A stretch of 64,000 bases of DNA, taken from NCBI GenBank assembly GCA_020060485.1, contig JAGVAB010000174.1:30578-94577 (forward strand), given 5' to 3'. Below, one piece after another: positions 1 through 7,828 of the stretch (the stretch's first letter is position 1; every line of letters starts with the position of its first letter). The DNA is from Anaerolineales bacterium (GTDB lineage Bacteria > Chloroflexota > Anaerolineae > Anaerolineales > Anaerolineaceae). The notes beneath the pieces were generated by a model that was not told where the DNA came from, searched no databases, and worked only from the letters and a program-made list of their open reading frames with translations. The position numbers and the translations under genes are program-made.

Positions 1-441
1 ATCCAGGGCAAAATGGGCATGAGAAGCGTCCACTGGCATCTGCGGATTACGGTAGTCGAAAGTGATGTGCGTTACTCCAAGTTTCTGGGCCATGTCTTGC
101 AGGTCGCAGTGGCCGTTGGAAACACACACGGCACAGATATGATTGCGCTCCGAGAAGATCAGTTCGAGGATCATGCGGCGGTACTTCTGCAATTTCTCGG
201 AATCGGTGGTGACTTCCATGCCTTCACTGATGTGAGTTACGCAGGCCGGCAGGAGTTTGTTGAAGCCTTTAATTTCCACCAGGCATAAACGGCAGGCGCC
301 GGTTGAGGATAACCCGTCCAGGTTGCACAAGGTGGGGATGTCGATGTCGTTCTCGCGCGCCACCTGCAGGATGGTTTCACCTTCCAGGCCGCTGACATGC
401 TTGCCGTTAATGAAAAGGGTCATGATACGATTGGGGCTCAT
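1..441 (-). CDS. hoxU: HoxU-like diaphorase subunit (partial, cut by window start)
   Basis: The first 147 residues are present; the gene continues beyond base 1. HoxU carries electrons from the HoxF flavin site through Fe-S clusters to the HoxYH [NiFe] hydrogenase. The visible part starts with a ferredoxin-like [2Fe-2S] domain (cysteines in CNLDGLS, GACRLC and PAC). It then has the His-Cys3 type [4Fe-4S] motif written NHICAVCVSNGHC, a form typical of HoxU rather than NuoG or the HydA N-terminus. The ATG at 441 overlaps the hoxF stop by 4 bp (ATGA), so the two are translationally coupled. An internal ATG at 423 is an alternative start. A HydA-type [FeFe] subunit is less likely from the motif spelling, but only the missing downstream genes (expected hoxY, hoxH) would settle it. 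Confidence 0.85.
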   Translation of the reverse strand, partial: MSPNRIMTLFINGKHVSGLEGETILQVARENDIDIPTLCNLDGLSSTGACRLCLVEIKGFNKLLPACVTHISEGMEVTTDSEKLQKYRRMILELIFSERNHICAVCVSNGHCDLQDMAQKLGVTHITFDYRNPQMPVDASHAHFALD

Positions 442-2075
442 GCTGCCACCTCCGTTTTGCTCTCAGCCGGTGGTTCGGCCTGGGGTTGGATTTTTTCCAG
501 ATATTCGTGGCGGAAATAACGCAGGGTGCTTATGACCGGGTTGGGTGCCGATTGCCCCAGCCCACACAGGCTGGTGTTTTTGACCAGGTCGCACAGGTCT
601 TCGAGCGTATGCAGATCGTGCTTGGTGGCCTTGCCGTCCAGGAATTTGCAGAGCAAATCGTAGATTTGGGCGGTGCCGGTGCGGCAAGGGATACATTTGC
701 CACACGATTCTTCCATCGAAAATTCCATGAAATATTTGGCAACGTCAATCATGCTGGAGGTGTCGTCAATCACGATCATGCCGCCGGAGCCCATAATGGA
801 ACCCAGTTCGTTCAATGATTCATAGCTGACCGGGGTGTCCAGGTATTCTTCGGGGATGCAGCCGCCGGAAGGGCCGCCAGTCTGCACGGCTTTGAATTTG
901 TGGCCGTTGGGGATGCCGCCGCCAATGTCGTATATGATCTCACGCAGGGTGATGCCCATGGGCACTTCAATCAGACCGGTGTGGTTGATCTTGCCGGTCA
1001 GGGCAAAAACTTTGGTGCCTTTGCTTTTTTCGGTGCCGATGCGGGCAAACCACTTGCCGCCGTTGCGAATGATACCGGGAATGTTTGCCAGGGTTTCCAC
1101 GTTATTGATGAGGGTTGGCTTTTCCCAGATGCCGCTTTCGGCCGGGTAGGGCGGCCGCGGACGGGGCGTGCCGCGCATGCCCTCGATGGAGTTGATCAGG
1201 GCGGTTTCTTCACCGCAGACGAAGGCTCCGGCGCCCAGGCGCAGCTGGACGACAAAGTTGAATGGCGTGCCGCAGATCTCGTTGCCCAGCAGGTTCATGC
1301 GCTCCGCCTGGCGAATGGCGCTGCGCAAGCGCTTGATCGCCAGCGGGTATTCCGCGCGCACGTAAACATACCCTTTGCTGGCGCCAACGGCATATGCAGC
1401 GATTGCCATGCCTTCCAGCACTGCGTGCGGGTCACTTTCCAGGATGGAGCGGTCCATAAAAGCTCCTGGGTCGCCTTCGTCTGCGTTGCAGATGATGTAT
1501 TTGGGATCGCCAACAGCCTTGTAAACTGTGCTCCATTTCAAGCCAGTGGGGAAACCGCCGCCGCCTCTGCCGCGCAGGCCGCTGTCCATGACTTCGCGGA
1601 TAACCTGGTCAGGCGACATCTCTGTCAAGGCTTGCAAGAGGGCAGTATAACCGTCTTCGGCGATATAGTCCTCGATGCGTTCCGGGTTGATGATGCCGGA
1701 CTTGTCGAGGGTGGTCTTTTCTTGCCGGTAAAAGAAAGGCAGGTCGTTGGGAAGGAGCATGCGTTCCACCGGATTCTTGCCCAGAGATTCGATGATCTCG
1801 GCTGCGTCTGCAGTGGTTACGCTCTGATAAAGGATATCGTCTGGCAAAATGGAAACTACTGGGCCGGCAGCACATAGCCCCATGCACCCTACTTTGCGGA
1901 CCAGCACCTGATCCTGAAGGCCGCGGTTTTCCACCTCTGTTTCGAGGGCCTTAATCAATTCTTCGCTGTTGGAAGAAATACAGCCTGTTCCGGCACAGAT
2001 GTGGATGCGGTGTTTGTATTGCTTCAGGCTGGCTTGTTCTTCTTCTGCGATTTGGAGAAGTTCTTCACTATTCAT
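438..2075 (-). CDS. hoxF: HoxF/NuoF-like NADH-oxidising diaphorase subunit
   Basis: A 545-residue flavoprotein that exchanges electrons between NAD(H) and the Fe-S chain of a soluble hydrogenase. Domains in order: an N-terminal thioredoxin-like [2Fe-2S] domain (C27, C32, C64, C68); the FMN/NADH-binding NuoF core with the glycine-rich GLRGRGGGGF at 166-175 and CGEET near 287; and a C-terminal [4Fe-4S] domain with C458, C461, C464 and C504. It lacks the extra two-cluster ferredoxin domain often found at the end of HydB. Length and order fit HoxF. The start overlaps the end of hoxE by 8 bp and the stop overlaps hoxU, so the three genes form one operon. No transmembrane segment is seen; the complex should be cytoplasmic. 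Confidence 0.9.
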   Translation of the reverse strand: MNSEELLQIAEEEQASLKQYKHRIHICAGTGCISSNSEELIKALETEVENRGLQDQVLVRKVGCMGLCAAGPVVSILPDDILYQSVTTADAAEIIESLGKNPVERMLLPNDLPFFYRQEKTTLDKSGIINPERIEDYIAEDGYTALLQALTEMSPDQVIREVMDSGLRGRGGGGFPTGLKWSTVYKAVGDPKYIICNADEGDPGAFMDRSILESDPHAVLEGMAIAAYAVGASKGYVYVRAEYPLAIKRLRSAIRQAERMNLLGNEICGTPFNFVVQLRLGAGAFVCGEETALINSIEGMRGTPRPRPPYPAESGIWEKPTLINNVETLANIPGIIRNGGKWFARIGTEKSKGTKVFALTGKINHTGLIEVPMGITLREIIYDIGGGIPNGHKFKAVQTGGPSGGCIPEEYLDTPVSYESLNELGSIMGSGGMIVIDDTSSMIDVAKYFMEFSMEESCGKCIPCRTGTAQIYDLLCKFLDGKATKHDLHTLEDLCDLVKNTSLCGLGQSAPNPVISTLRYFRHEYLEKIQPQAEPPAESKTEVAA

Positions 2076-2580
2076 TGTTTACCCACTCCCGGATGGTTGT
2101 TTTCATTTCTTCCACGTTCATTCTGCCCGTTACTTTTCCGTCGAGGATGAGAACAGGAGCCAGGCCGCAAGCACCGACACAACGGGCCGCCATGAAGGAT
2201 AATTTGTTGTTACTTGTCGTTTCACCGGGGTTCAAACCATATTCATCCTTCATGAATTCAACAATCTTGTCATTGCCTTTTACGTAACAGGCTGTGCCTG
2301 TGCAAACAACCAGGGTATGATCGCCCTGCGGTTTCATGCTGAACAGATTGTAGAAGGTTGCCACACCGTACACCTTGCTGGGCGGCAGAGAGAGGCAGTC
2401 AGCAATATATTCCAGAGAGCCTTCCTCGATAAAGCCAAATGTATTTTGCACAGCGTGCAGGGTTTCAATCAAGGCCTTGGGTTTGTAACCATGCCGCTGC
2501 ATGGCGGCATCCACGGCCTTCCACCGTTTATCATCAGTAGGGTGGGCTTTTTTGGTTGGACTGAGAACGATTTCGGTCAT
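2068..2580 (-). CDS. hoxE: HoxE/NuoE-like [2Fe-2S] subunit
   Basis: A 170-residue thioredoxin-fold [2Fe-2S] protein with the paired motifs CTGTAC and CVGAC that supply the four cluster ligands. It is the small partner of HoxF in the diaphorase module. The reading frame is open back to base 2625, but the start at 2580 (MTEIVLS) is preferred because GAGGAAAG lies just upstream and the first 15 residues of the longer form are not family-like. It follows the CBS-domain gene by 41 bp and overlaps hoxF, so all are probably cotranscribed. NuoE of complex I is the alternative, but a HoxU-type partner and no membrane Nuo subunits in view favour HoxE. Confidence 0.87.
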   Translation of the reverse strand: MTEIVLSPTKKAHPTDDKRWKAVDAAMQRHGYKPKALIETLHAVQNTFGFIEEGSLEYIADCLSLPPSKVYGVATFYNLFSMKPQGDHTLVVCTGTACYVKGNDKIVEFMKDEYGLNPGETTSNNKLSFMAARCVGACGLAPVLILDGKVTGRMNVEEMKTTIREWVNNE

Positions 2581-2621
2581 TTTTCTTTCCTCGGCTTGGT
2601 GTTGGTTAGGTTGATTGAGGA

Positions 2622-3467
2622 TCAATCAAAGAACTTCATCACGATCAGGCGGAACAGGTCGCTGTCGGTGATGATGCCGATCAACTCGCCGCGTTCATCG
2701 ACCACCGGCAGGCAGTGGAACTTGTGCGTACGCATCAAGCGGGCAGCTTCGACAATGGGGGCGTTTTCCTTGATGGTGATCGGGTTGCAAGTCATCACAT
2801 CCTGCACCGACTGGCTTTGCACTTTGAGCGATTGCTCCTGGTTACCGCGGTTGTATAGGCGGGATGGGTCGGCGCTCATTACGTCTGTGCGGGTGAGGAT
2901 TCCGGTCAGTTTACCACTTTCGGTTACCACAGGCAGGGCGCGGATGCGCTTCCAGCCCATGATACGGTGCACTTCCAGCAGGCTTTCATCCGGTGTGATG
3001 GTTACAGGTTCATAGGACATATAGTTTCGAACCAGGATCTGCCGTTCCAGGTGAGGCACCTCTTCTTCAATCACCCGGAACAGGTCGGAAGAAGTGATGA
3101 TCCCCACGATTTCCTGATGATCCTTGACCACTGGCAGTGATTCGATCTTGTTTTCCATCATCACCCGGGCTGCTTTTGCTACAGGTGATTCGGAGTCGAT
3201 CTGTACTACCTCAGGGCTCATGATGCGTTCAACAGTCTCGTCTTTGAGGTTTTCACCGGGAAGGTTGTTCTCAAGCTGGGCGGTGGAAAGATCAGCCCGC
3301 AAAAGGTCGCGGCGGGTGACGATTCCTTTAAGGACGTTATTTTTCAGAACTGGCAGGGCGCGCACTTTCTCTGCATTCATAATGCGCCGTGCGTCATACA
3401 GGTGAGTCTCTGGGGCAATGGAGATCACCTCACTGGTCATCCAATTTCGAACGAGAGATTTCTTCAT
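2622..3467 (-). CDS. Protein with four CBS domains (two Bateman modules)
   Basis: The 281-residue protein consists of little else than four CBS repeats, roughly 8-60, 82-135, 148-200 and 222-275. Each has the pattern of an early MT/MS motif followed by a LPVV/LPVL-(x)-G-I-(I/V)-T stretch ending in a T-x-x-D-L/V motif. CBS pairs usually bind adenine nucleotides (AMP, ATP, NADH, SAM) and act as energy sensors. It has no fused enzyme or DNA-binding domain, so the partner is unknown. It is the first gene of the hoxEFU operon (strong ribosome-binding site GGAGGG before the ATG). A role in tuning the diaphorase or hydrogenase to nucleotide or redox charge is an inference from position only. Confidence 0.85.
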   Translation of the reverse strand: MKKSLVRNWMTSEVISIAPETHLYDARRIMNAEKVRALPVLKNNVLKGIVTRRDLLRADLSTAQLENNLPGENLKDETVERIMSPEVVQIDSESPVAKAARVMMENKIESLPVVKDHQEIVGIITSSDLFRVIEEEVPHLERQILVRNYMSYEPVTITPDESLLEVHRIMGWKRIRALPVVTESGKLTGILTRTDVMSADPSRLYNRGNQEQSLKVQSQSVQDVMTCNPITIKENAPIVEAARLMRTHKFHCLPVVDERGELIGIITDSDLFRLIVMKFFD

Positions 3468-3489
3468 GGTTCCCTCCGGAACATACTGA

Positions 3490-3523
3490 TTGTGAAATTT
3501 GGAACAATTACAGCATCAGTATA
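3490..3523 (-). promoter_or_regulatory. Candidate Rex-like operator and -10 for the CBS-hoxEFU operon
   Basis: On the plus strand TTGTGA (3490-3495), six bases and GAACAA (3502-3507) form an imperfect version of the Rex palindrome TTGTGA-N6-TCACAA; the outer bases extend it to ATTG...CAAT. On the minus strand a TATACT hexamer (3518-3523) lies just upstream and could be the -10, placing the site over the transcription start. The -35 is not convincing. The right half-site differs at two of six bases, so this is weaker than the site before adhE. Confidence 0.45.
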
Positions 3524-3825
3524 GCCTTGTAAAAGGTATTTGCCATCCTGAGAAAAGATGTACTTTGCTCCACGAAATCGTTGATGTTTCATCATGAAAA
3601 GATCAATAAAAATGTTGAGAGAAAAAGGTAAAAATGGCAGCAGTACAAACAGCCAAAAACACCCCCGTATATCCCATGCTTCGCGGTAGTTTCCATTGAC
3701 CTCTGAAAATGCGGCGGGCAGTGCTTGTTAGCCGGTCCGGTTTCAGGCATTTGGTATACTTAAACCAATTGAAACGGGCGATCCTGGGAATCGCATCAAG
3801 CGCATTTCGAGAAAGGTGGAAGAAT
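3524..3825. other. Intergenic region between divergent CBS-hox and serine hydrolase genes
   Basis: About 300 bases with no supported gene. A TATACT hexamer at 3755-3760 could be a -10 for the rightward hydrolase gene, but no good -35 is at the right distance. An ATG at 3709 opens the hydrolase frame without a ribosome-binding site. No repeat or RNA gene was recognised. Confidence 0.4.
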
Positions 3826-4866
3826 TTGAACCAGTTGACTCAAGCTGATCTGGATTATTTGGTACGTGGACTGATGTCCAGAAAGCATATCTATGGAGCT
3901 GTGTTCCATGTCTCATCGCAAGCCCGCGGCCTAGAACTGATCAGCGCGGCAGGTGAGATGACCCCGGACAGGCCGTATTATATTGCCAGCATCAATAAAT
4001 TCTTTGTGTCTGCAGTTGTTCTCAGGTTGTGCGCACAGCAGCAAATGGGATTGCAGGATAAACTGGCAGACTATCTGGATGCAGATTTAATCTCCGGGTT
4101 GCACGTTTACGAGGGCCGGGATTATTCTGAGGAGATTTCCATTCAGCATTTGCTGTCTCAAACATCTGGATTGCCCTGCTATTTGATGGACAGGCAGGCT
4201 AACGGGGTGCGGGCAATGGATGAACTGGAGGCAGGTTCGGATCAACCCTGGCCAGTCGAAAGAGTGATTTCGATTGTCAAACAAATGAAACCACATTTCC
4301 GTCCGGGTGATGCCGGCCGGGCCAAATATGTGGATACCAACCACCAGATTCTGGGGGTGGTGATCGAGAAAGTTACCGGGCAGCCGGTGGAAAAGGTCCT
4401 GGCAAGTTTATTCGCAGAACTCGGCATGCGGTCAACTTTTGTCTGTGAGCAAGTCGGGCATGACGAATTTGCCCCCTTGTATTTTAAATCTCGTCAGGTT
4501 CAGATTCCACAATTTCTCAATTCAACCCAGAATGACATCATTTCAACAGCCAAAGACCAGATGGTCTTCCTCAAGGCGTTCTTTGATGGATATTTTTATC
4601 CCAAAGACAGATTGTATGAACTTGAGAAGTGGAATAATATTTTCTTTCCTTTCCGCTACGGGATTGGTGTCCAGAAATTCTATACGCCGCGCATATTCTC
4701 ACCTTTTCAGTCCATACCCGATATGGTGGGTCATTGCGGTTCAACCGGCTCGGTGGCTTTTTATGTGCCAGACCGGGAAGTATACATCACAGGCACGATC
4801 AACCAGCAAGCCAGCCCAAATGTCTCTTTTCAGACCATGATGCGCATCATTCATAAACTCGGGTGA
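3826..4866 (+). CDS. Beta-lactamase-fold serine hydrolase (class C / esterase family)
   Basis: Penicillin-binding-protein-like serine hydrolase of about 346 residues. Visible motifs: S-x-x-K in ASINKFF (catalytic Ser and Lys), the Y-x-D-T-N form of the second motif (YVDTNHQ), and GHCGSTG as the third motif in place of KTG. The family includes class C beta-lactamases, D-amino-peptidases and esterases, so the substrate is not known. The frame can be read from an ATG at 3709, but that start has no ribosome-binding site. The TTG at 3826 has AAAGGTGGAAG immediately upstream and gives a normal N-terminus, so it is chosen here. No signal peptide is obvious from either start. It converges on the two-component genes across a strong terminator. 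Confidence 0.8.
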   Translation: MNQLTQADLDYLVRGLMSRKHIYGAVFHVSSQARGLELISAAGEMTPDRPYYIASINKFFVSAVVLRLCAQQQMGLQDKLADYLDADLISGLHVYEGRDYSEEISIQHLLSQTSGLPCYLMDRQANGVRAMDELEAGSDQPWPVERVISIVKQMKPHFRPGDAGRAKYVDTNHQILGVVIEKVTGQPVEKVLASLFAELGMRSTFVCEQVGHDEFAPLYFKSRQVQIPQFLNSTQNDIISTAKDQMVFLKAFFDGYFYPKDRLYELEKWNNIFFPFRYGIGVQKFYTPRIFSPFQSIPDMVGHCGSTGSVAFYVPDREVYITGTINQQASPNVSFQTMMRIIHKLG

Positions 4867-4889
4867 TGTAGCAGAACAAAAGAGGAAAA

Positions 4890-4931
4890 CCCAACCTGCG
4901 CAAGGCAACATGCTGCCTTGCGCAGGTTGGG
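4890..4931. terminator. Strong hairpin terminator between convergent genes
   Basis: Perfect 18-bp inverted arms (4890-4907 and 4914-4931) with a 6-base loop. On the minus strand the hairpin is followed by a T-rich stretch (complement of 4877-4889), so it chiefly ends the two-component operon. It may also stop the rightward hydrolase transcript. Confidence 0.85.
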
Positions 4932-4954
4932 TCCAATTCAAGTGACGCGGGTCG

Positions 4955-5632
4955 TTATGCCAGATTGTCTCCCGGTCCACCAGAAAGCGGTACAAGACCT
5001 TCGCGCAGTGCCAGCAAGGCGGCCTGGGTGCGGCTGTTGACTTCCAGTTTGTTCAGAATCTTGTTGACATGCGAATGTACAGTCGCCTGACTGATGACCA
5101 TCACTTGAGCGATCTCCTGATTGCTTAAACCCTGGGCCACGTATTTCAATACTTCCAATTCGCGATCAGTCAGTGATTCCAGTTTGGAGGTATTTGCACT
5201 TTGTGGGCGGCTCAAACGTGCCACAAGGTGTTTGGCGGCGGCCGGGTGAAGGGAGGATTCTCCCTGGTGTACCTGACGGATGGCCTGTATGAGCACTTCC
5301 GGGTCTGAATCCTTGAGCAAATAGCCCGTTGCACCAGCGTTGATTGAAGCGATGACTTTGTCTTCGCTGCTGAAGCTGGTCAATACCAGGATGCGGGCAG
5401 AGGGGTCAATGCAGGTGATTTGCTGAATGGCTTCCACGCCGTCCACTTCCGGCATGACCAGATCCATCAATGTCACGTCCGGTTTGAGGGCGACCACTTT
5501 TTGAATGGCTTCTTTGCCACCGGAACATTCAGCAATGATCTCCAATCCAGGTTCGGTTTCCAGCATGGCGACAATCCCCTTGCGTACCACAGGGTGATCA
5601 TCAACAACAATGATGCGGATCGTATCAGTCAT
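4955..5632 (-). CDS. NarL/LuxR-type response regulator
   Basis: A 225-residue two-domain response regulator. The receiver domain (1-120) has the acidic pair DD at 11-12, the phosphoacceptor Asp57 in TLMDLVMP, and a conserved Thr/Lys switch region. The C-terminal LuxR helix-turn-helix (about 150-215) begins LTDRELEVLKYVAQG and contains SNQEIA. Its start codon overlaps the kinase stop by 4 bp (ATGA), so kinase and regulator are made as a coupled pair. The target genes cannot be read from the window. Confidence 0.93.
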   Translation of the reverse strand: MTDTIRIIVVDDHPVVRKGIVAMLETEPGLEIIAECSGGKEAIQKVVALKPDVTLMDLVMPEVDGVEAIQQITCIDPSARILVLTSFSSEDKVIASINAGATGYLLKDSDPEVLIQAIRQVHQGESSLHPAAAKHLVARLSRPQSANTSKLESLTDRELEVLKYVAQGLSNQEIAQVMVISQATVHSHVNKILNKLEVNSRTQAALLALREGLVPLSGGPGDNLA

Positions 5633-7647
5633 AGTTCTACCTTTACAGAGATATTGCTGCCTTCTCCTGAGGCAGATTGAATGGTGAAGCTGGCCTGTAT
5701 AGAATCGGCGCGCTCCCGCATGGTTTTCAGTCCCAGACCGCCAGACTGGCTGGCTGCCTGCACATCAAAACCGATGCCATCATCCTGCACATGCAGCAGC
5801 AGGGTTTGTCCACTTTGAATGAGGTGGATGGTCACGTGTTTGGCCTGGGCATGTTTGATGATGTTGTTGAGGGCTTCCTGCACGATGCGATACAGCGCCT
5901 CTTCGATATGCGCCGGCAGGCTGCTGGTGATTCGTGCTTTCAGACCAATCTCCAGACCGGTACGCTCTTCGACGGATTTCAATCGCTCCTGAATGGCATT
6001 GACCAGTCCTTTTTGTTTCAAGATCGGCGGGCGCAATTCGAAAACCAGCAGGCGCATTTCTGCCAGGGCGTCTTTGGCGGTGTTGGCCAGGGTTTCCAAA
6101 TTCTGGCGCGCGCCATCGGGGTCATTCGCCAGTAATTTGCGGTTGGCGGCGCTTGCATACAGGTTGATGGCATATAAAGCCTGGTTGACCGAATCGTGCA
6201 GTTCACGCGCCAGCCGTTGGCGCTCTTCCAGGATGGCCACTTGCTCGGCAGATTGGTACAGGCGGGCGTGTTCAATTGCCATGGCAGCCTGATCTGCGAA
6301 CAATTTCATCACCCTCACGTCTTCAGGTGTGAAGCCGAATTTTTTATGCACCACATCCAGCACACCGATCACCTCGCCCTGTACTTTGAGCGGCACGGCT
6401 AACATGGAAAGCGGAGCTTCGCCAGTTTCCTTGTGCTCTGTGTTTTGAGGATTATTGATCAACAGGGCGTCACCGCGGCGAACCACCAGGCCCAAAAGCG
6501 AGTCATTGGTGGCGACCAGGCTGGAACTATGTACAGATGCGCCGCTTTGAAAGGCAATGCGCAGCCATTTGTCATTTTCCAGCAGAGAGACCGAACTGCC
6601 CATGGCATTTGTCAGGCGTTGCGCCTCGGAACAGACGATCTCCAGTACTTCCGGGAGTTCCAGCTTTTGCAGCAAGGCCAGGGTGATCTGGCGCAGACCG
6701 CTGCTTTCGACCAGCCGTTTGCGGGTTTCGTCATAGAGCAGTTTGTTTTCCTGGGCCAGCCCCAGGGCGCGGGCGATCATGCTGCCCAGTTCGATCTGTT
6801 CCTCGCTAAAGGGGGCAGCTTCCGGGGGATTGCAGGCCAGGATGATGCCATAAATATGTTCCGGGTCGGTGCTGATGGGCAGGGCCAGCATACGCTCGAA
6901 TTTCAGTTGGCTGGCAACGGAGGGGGTGATGGCCATGTCCTGGTTTGCCTGGGCAGATACCAGGGGTTTGCCGTCTGCCAGCAGGCGATGCAGCAACAGG
7001 TCAGTGGATGGATCAAGTGCTAAAGCATGAAAGTCTCGTTTTTGGTTGGCAGAGATGCTGCCGACACTGAACAAAGGCAGAAAGCTTTGCTGGTTTTCAA
7101 TAGCCATGTAAACATAACCAGTTGAGGCTCCTGTCATTCTGATCAGAGACGCAGCCATGTCTTCCAGAATTCTATGGATATCCGGGGGAGGATTGAGCGG
7201 GCGGGAATCCCAGGATCGTTTGATTGTATCCGGCGGCATGGCTGCCCTGGCTTGCGGCGGGTTGCGCTGCAAATCCAGGAAGCTGATGGTGATTTCGTTG
7301 ATGAGCGTATCCATCATGTTCAGACGAATGGAAAGCATCGGCAGGTCATTTTCAAAACCTTCGACCACAAAAGGCATCAGAGCGGTACGCAGGTTCATCA
7401 GACCGCGGGTAGCTGTGTGCATTTCGAGGTTTTCGGCCTGGGTATTTAACACCATTTCTTGCAGAATCCGTTTTAAGGGCCGGTCATTGCCGGCAGTGAG
7501 CACTTCGAAGAAGGCTTCAAGAAAGCTGCTTGCCCAGGCGGGTTGCTGCATTAAAGTCAAACAAGGCCGGGAACTCTGGTTGAGAACCAGCCAGTCCTGA
7601 ATGATGCGGGTCTGGTTGTGGCGCAATTGCTCGATCATTTTGTCCAT
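5629..7647 (-). CDS. GAF-domain sensor histidine kinase (HisKA_3 type)
   Basis: Soluble 672-residue kinase, partner of the adjacent NarL-type regulator. An N-terminal helical region (about 1-150) is not assigned. Two GAF domains follow (about 165-310 and 330-465), the usual sensors of small molecules, redox state or gases. The HisKA_3 dimerisation helix carries the phosphorylated His near residue 484 in ARELHDSVNQAL. The HATPase domain has the N and G boxes (DDGIGFD, GGLGLKTM). No transmembrane segments are seen, so the signal is probably cytoplasmic. No haem- or Fe-S-type cysteine cluster stands out in the GAF domains. A TATAAT hexamer lies about 25 bp upstream of the start on the minus strand. 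Confidence 0.92.
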   Translation of the reverse strand: MDKMIEQLRHNQTRIIQDWLVLNQSSRPCLTLMQQPAWASSFLEAFFEVLTAGNDRPLKRILQEMVLNTQAENLEMHTATRGLMNLRTALMPFVVEGFENDLPMLSIRLNMMDTLINEITISFLDLQRNPPQARAAMPPDTIKRSWDSRPLNPPPDIHRILEDMAASLIRMTGASTGYVYMAIENQQSFLPLFSVGSISANQKRDFHALALDPSTDLLLHRLLADGKPLVSAQANQDMAITPSVASQLKFERMLALPISTDPEHIYGIILACNPPEAAPFSEEQIELGSMIARALGLAQENKLLYDETRKRLVESSGLRQITLALLQKLELPEVLEIVCSEAQRLTNAMGSSVSLLENDKWLRIAFQSGASVHSSSLVATNDSLLGLVVRRGDALLINNPQNTEHKETGEAPLSMLAVPLKVQGEVIGVLDVVHKKFGFTPEDVRVMKLFADQAAMAIEHARLYQSAEQVAILEERQRLARELHDSVNQALYAINLYASAANRKLLANDPDGARQNLETLANTAKDALAEMRLLVFELRPPILKQKGLVNAIQERLKSVEERTGLEIGLKARITSSLPAHIEEALYRIVQEALNNIIKHAQAKHVTIHLIQSGQTLLLHVQDDGIGFDVQAASQSGGLGLKTMRERADSIQASFTIQSASGEGSNISVKVEL

Positions 7648-7774
7648 CTTGGGTTGTGTGCTTTCCTCATATTATAGCCGGACTTGACTGCCCGAATGTT
7701 GCAGAATGCTGCTGGGACTGCTTGCATCTTTTTCCAGCGTTGGCATATTCACTGAGTGACAAGCGCAATAAATG

Positions 7775-7807
7775 CCTCCCCCAAAAACAGTATATTTTTG
7801 AGGGAGG
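7775..7807. terminator. Hairpin downstream of adhE
   Basis: Inverted arms of 13 bases with one mismatch (7775-7787, 7795-7807) and a 7-base loop. The A/T ends of the arms make the base of the loop T-rich on either strand. It lies just after the adhE stop and is the likely terminator, although the following T tract on the minus strand is short. Confidence 0.65.
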
Positions 7808-7828
7808 TTTGCCAGAAATTGCCTATAA

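Noticed and set aside
900..1877. A 325-codon plus-strand open frame
   Set aside because: It lies antisense to hoxF, whose domains and cysteine motifs are clear; no family features or ribosome-binding site.
1..2580. Complex I NuoEFG
   Set aside because: The partial subunit has the HoxU-type NHICAVCVSNGHC motif and no membrane Nuo genes are nearby.
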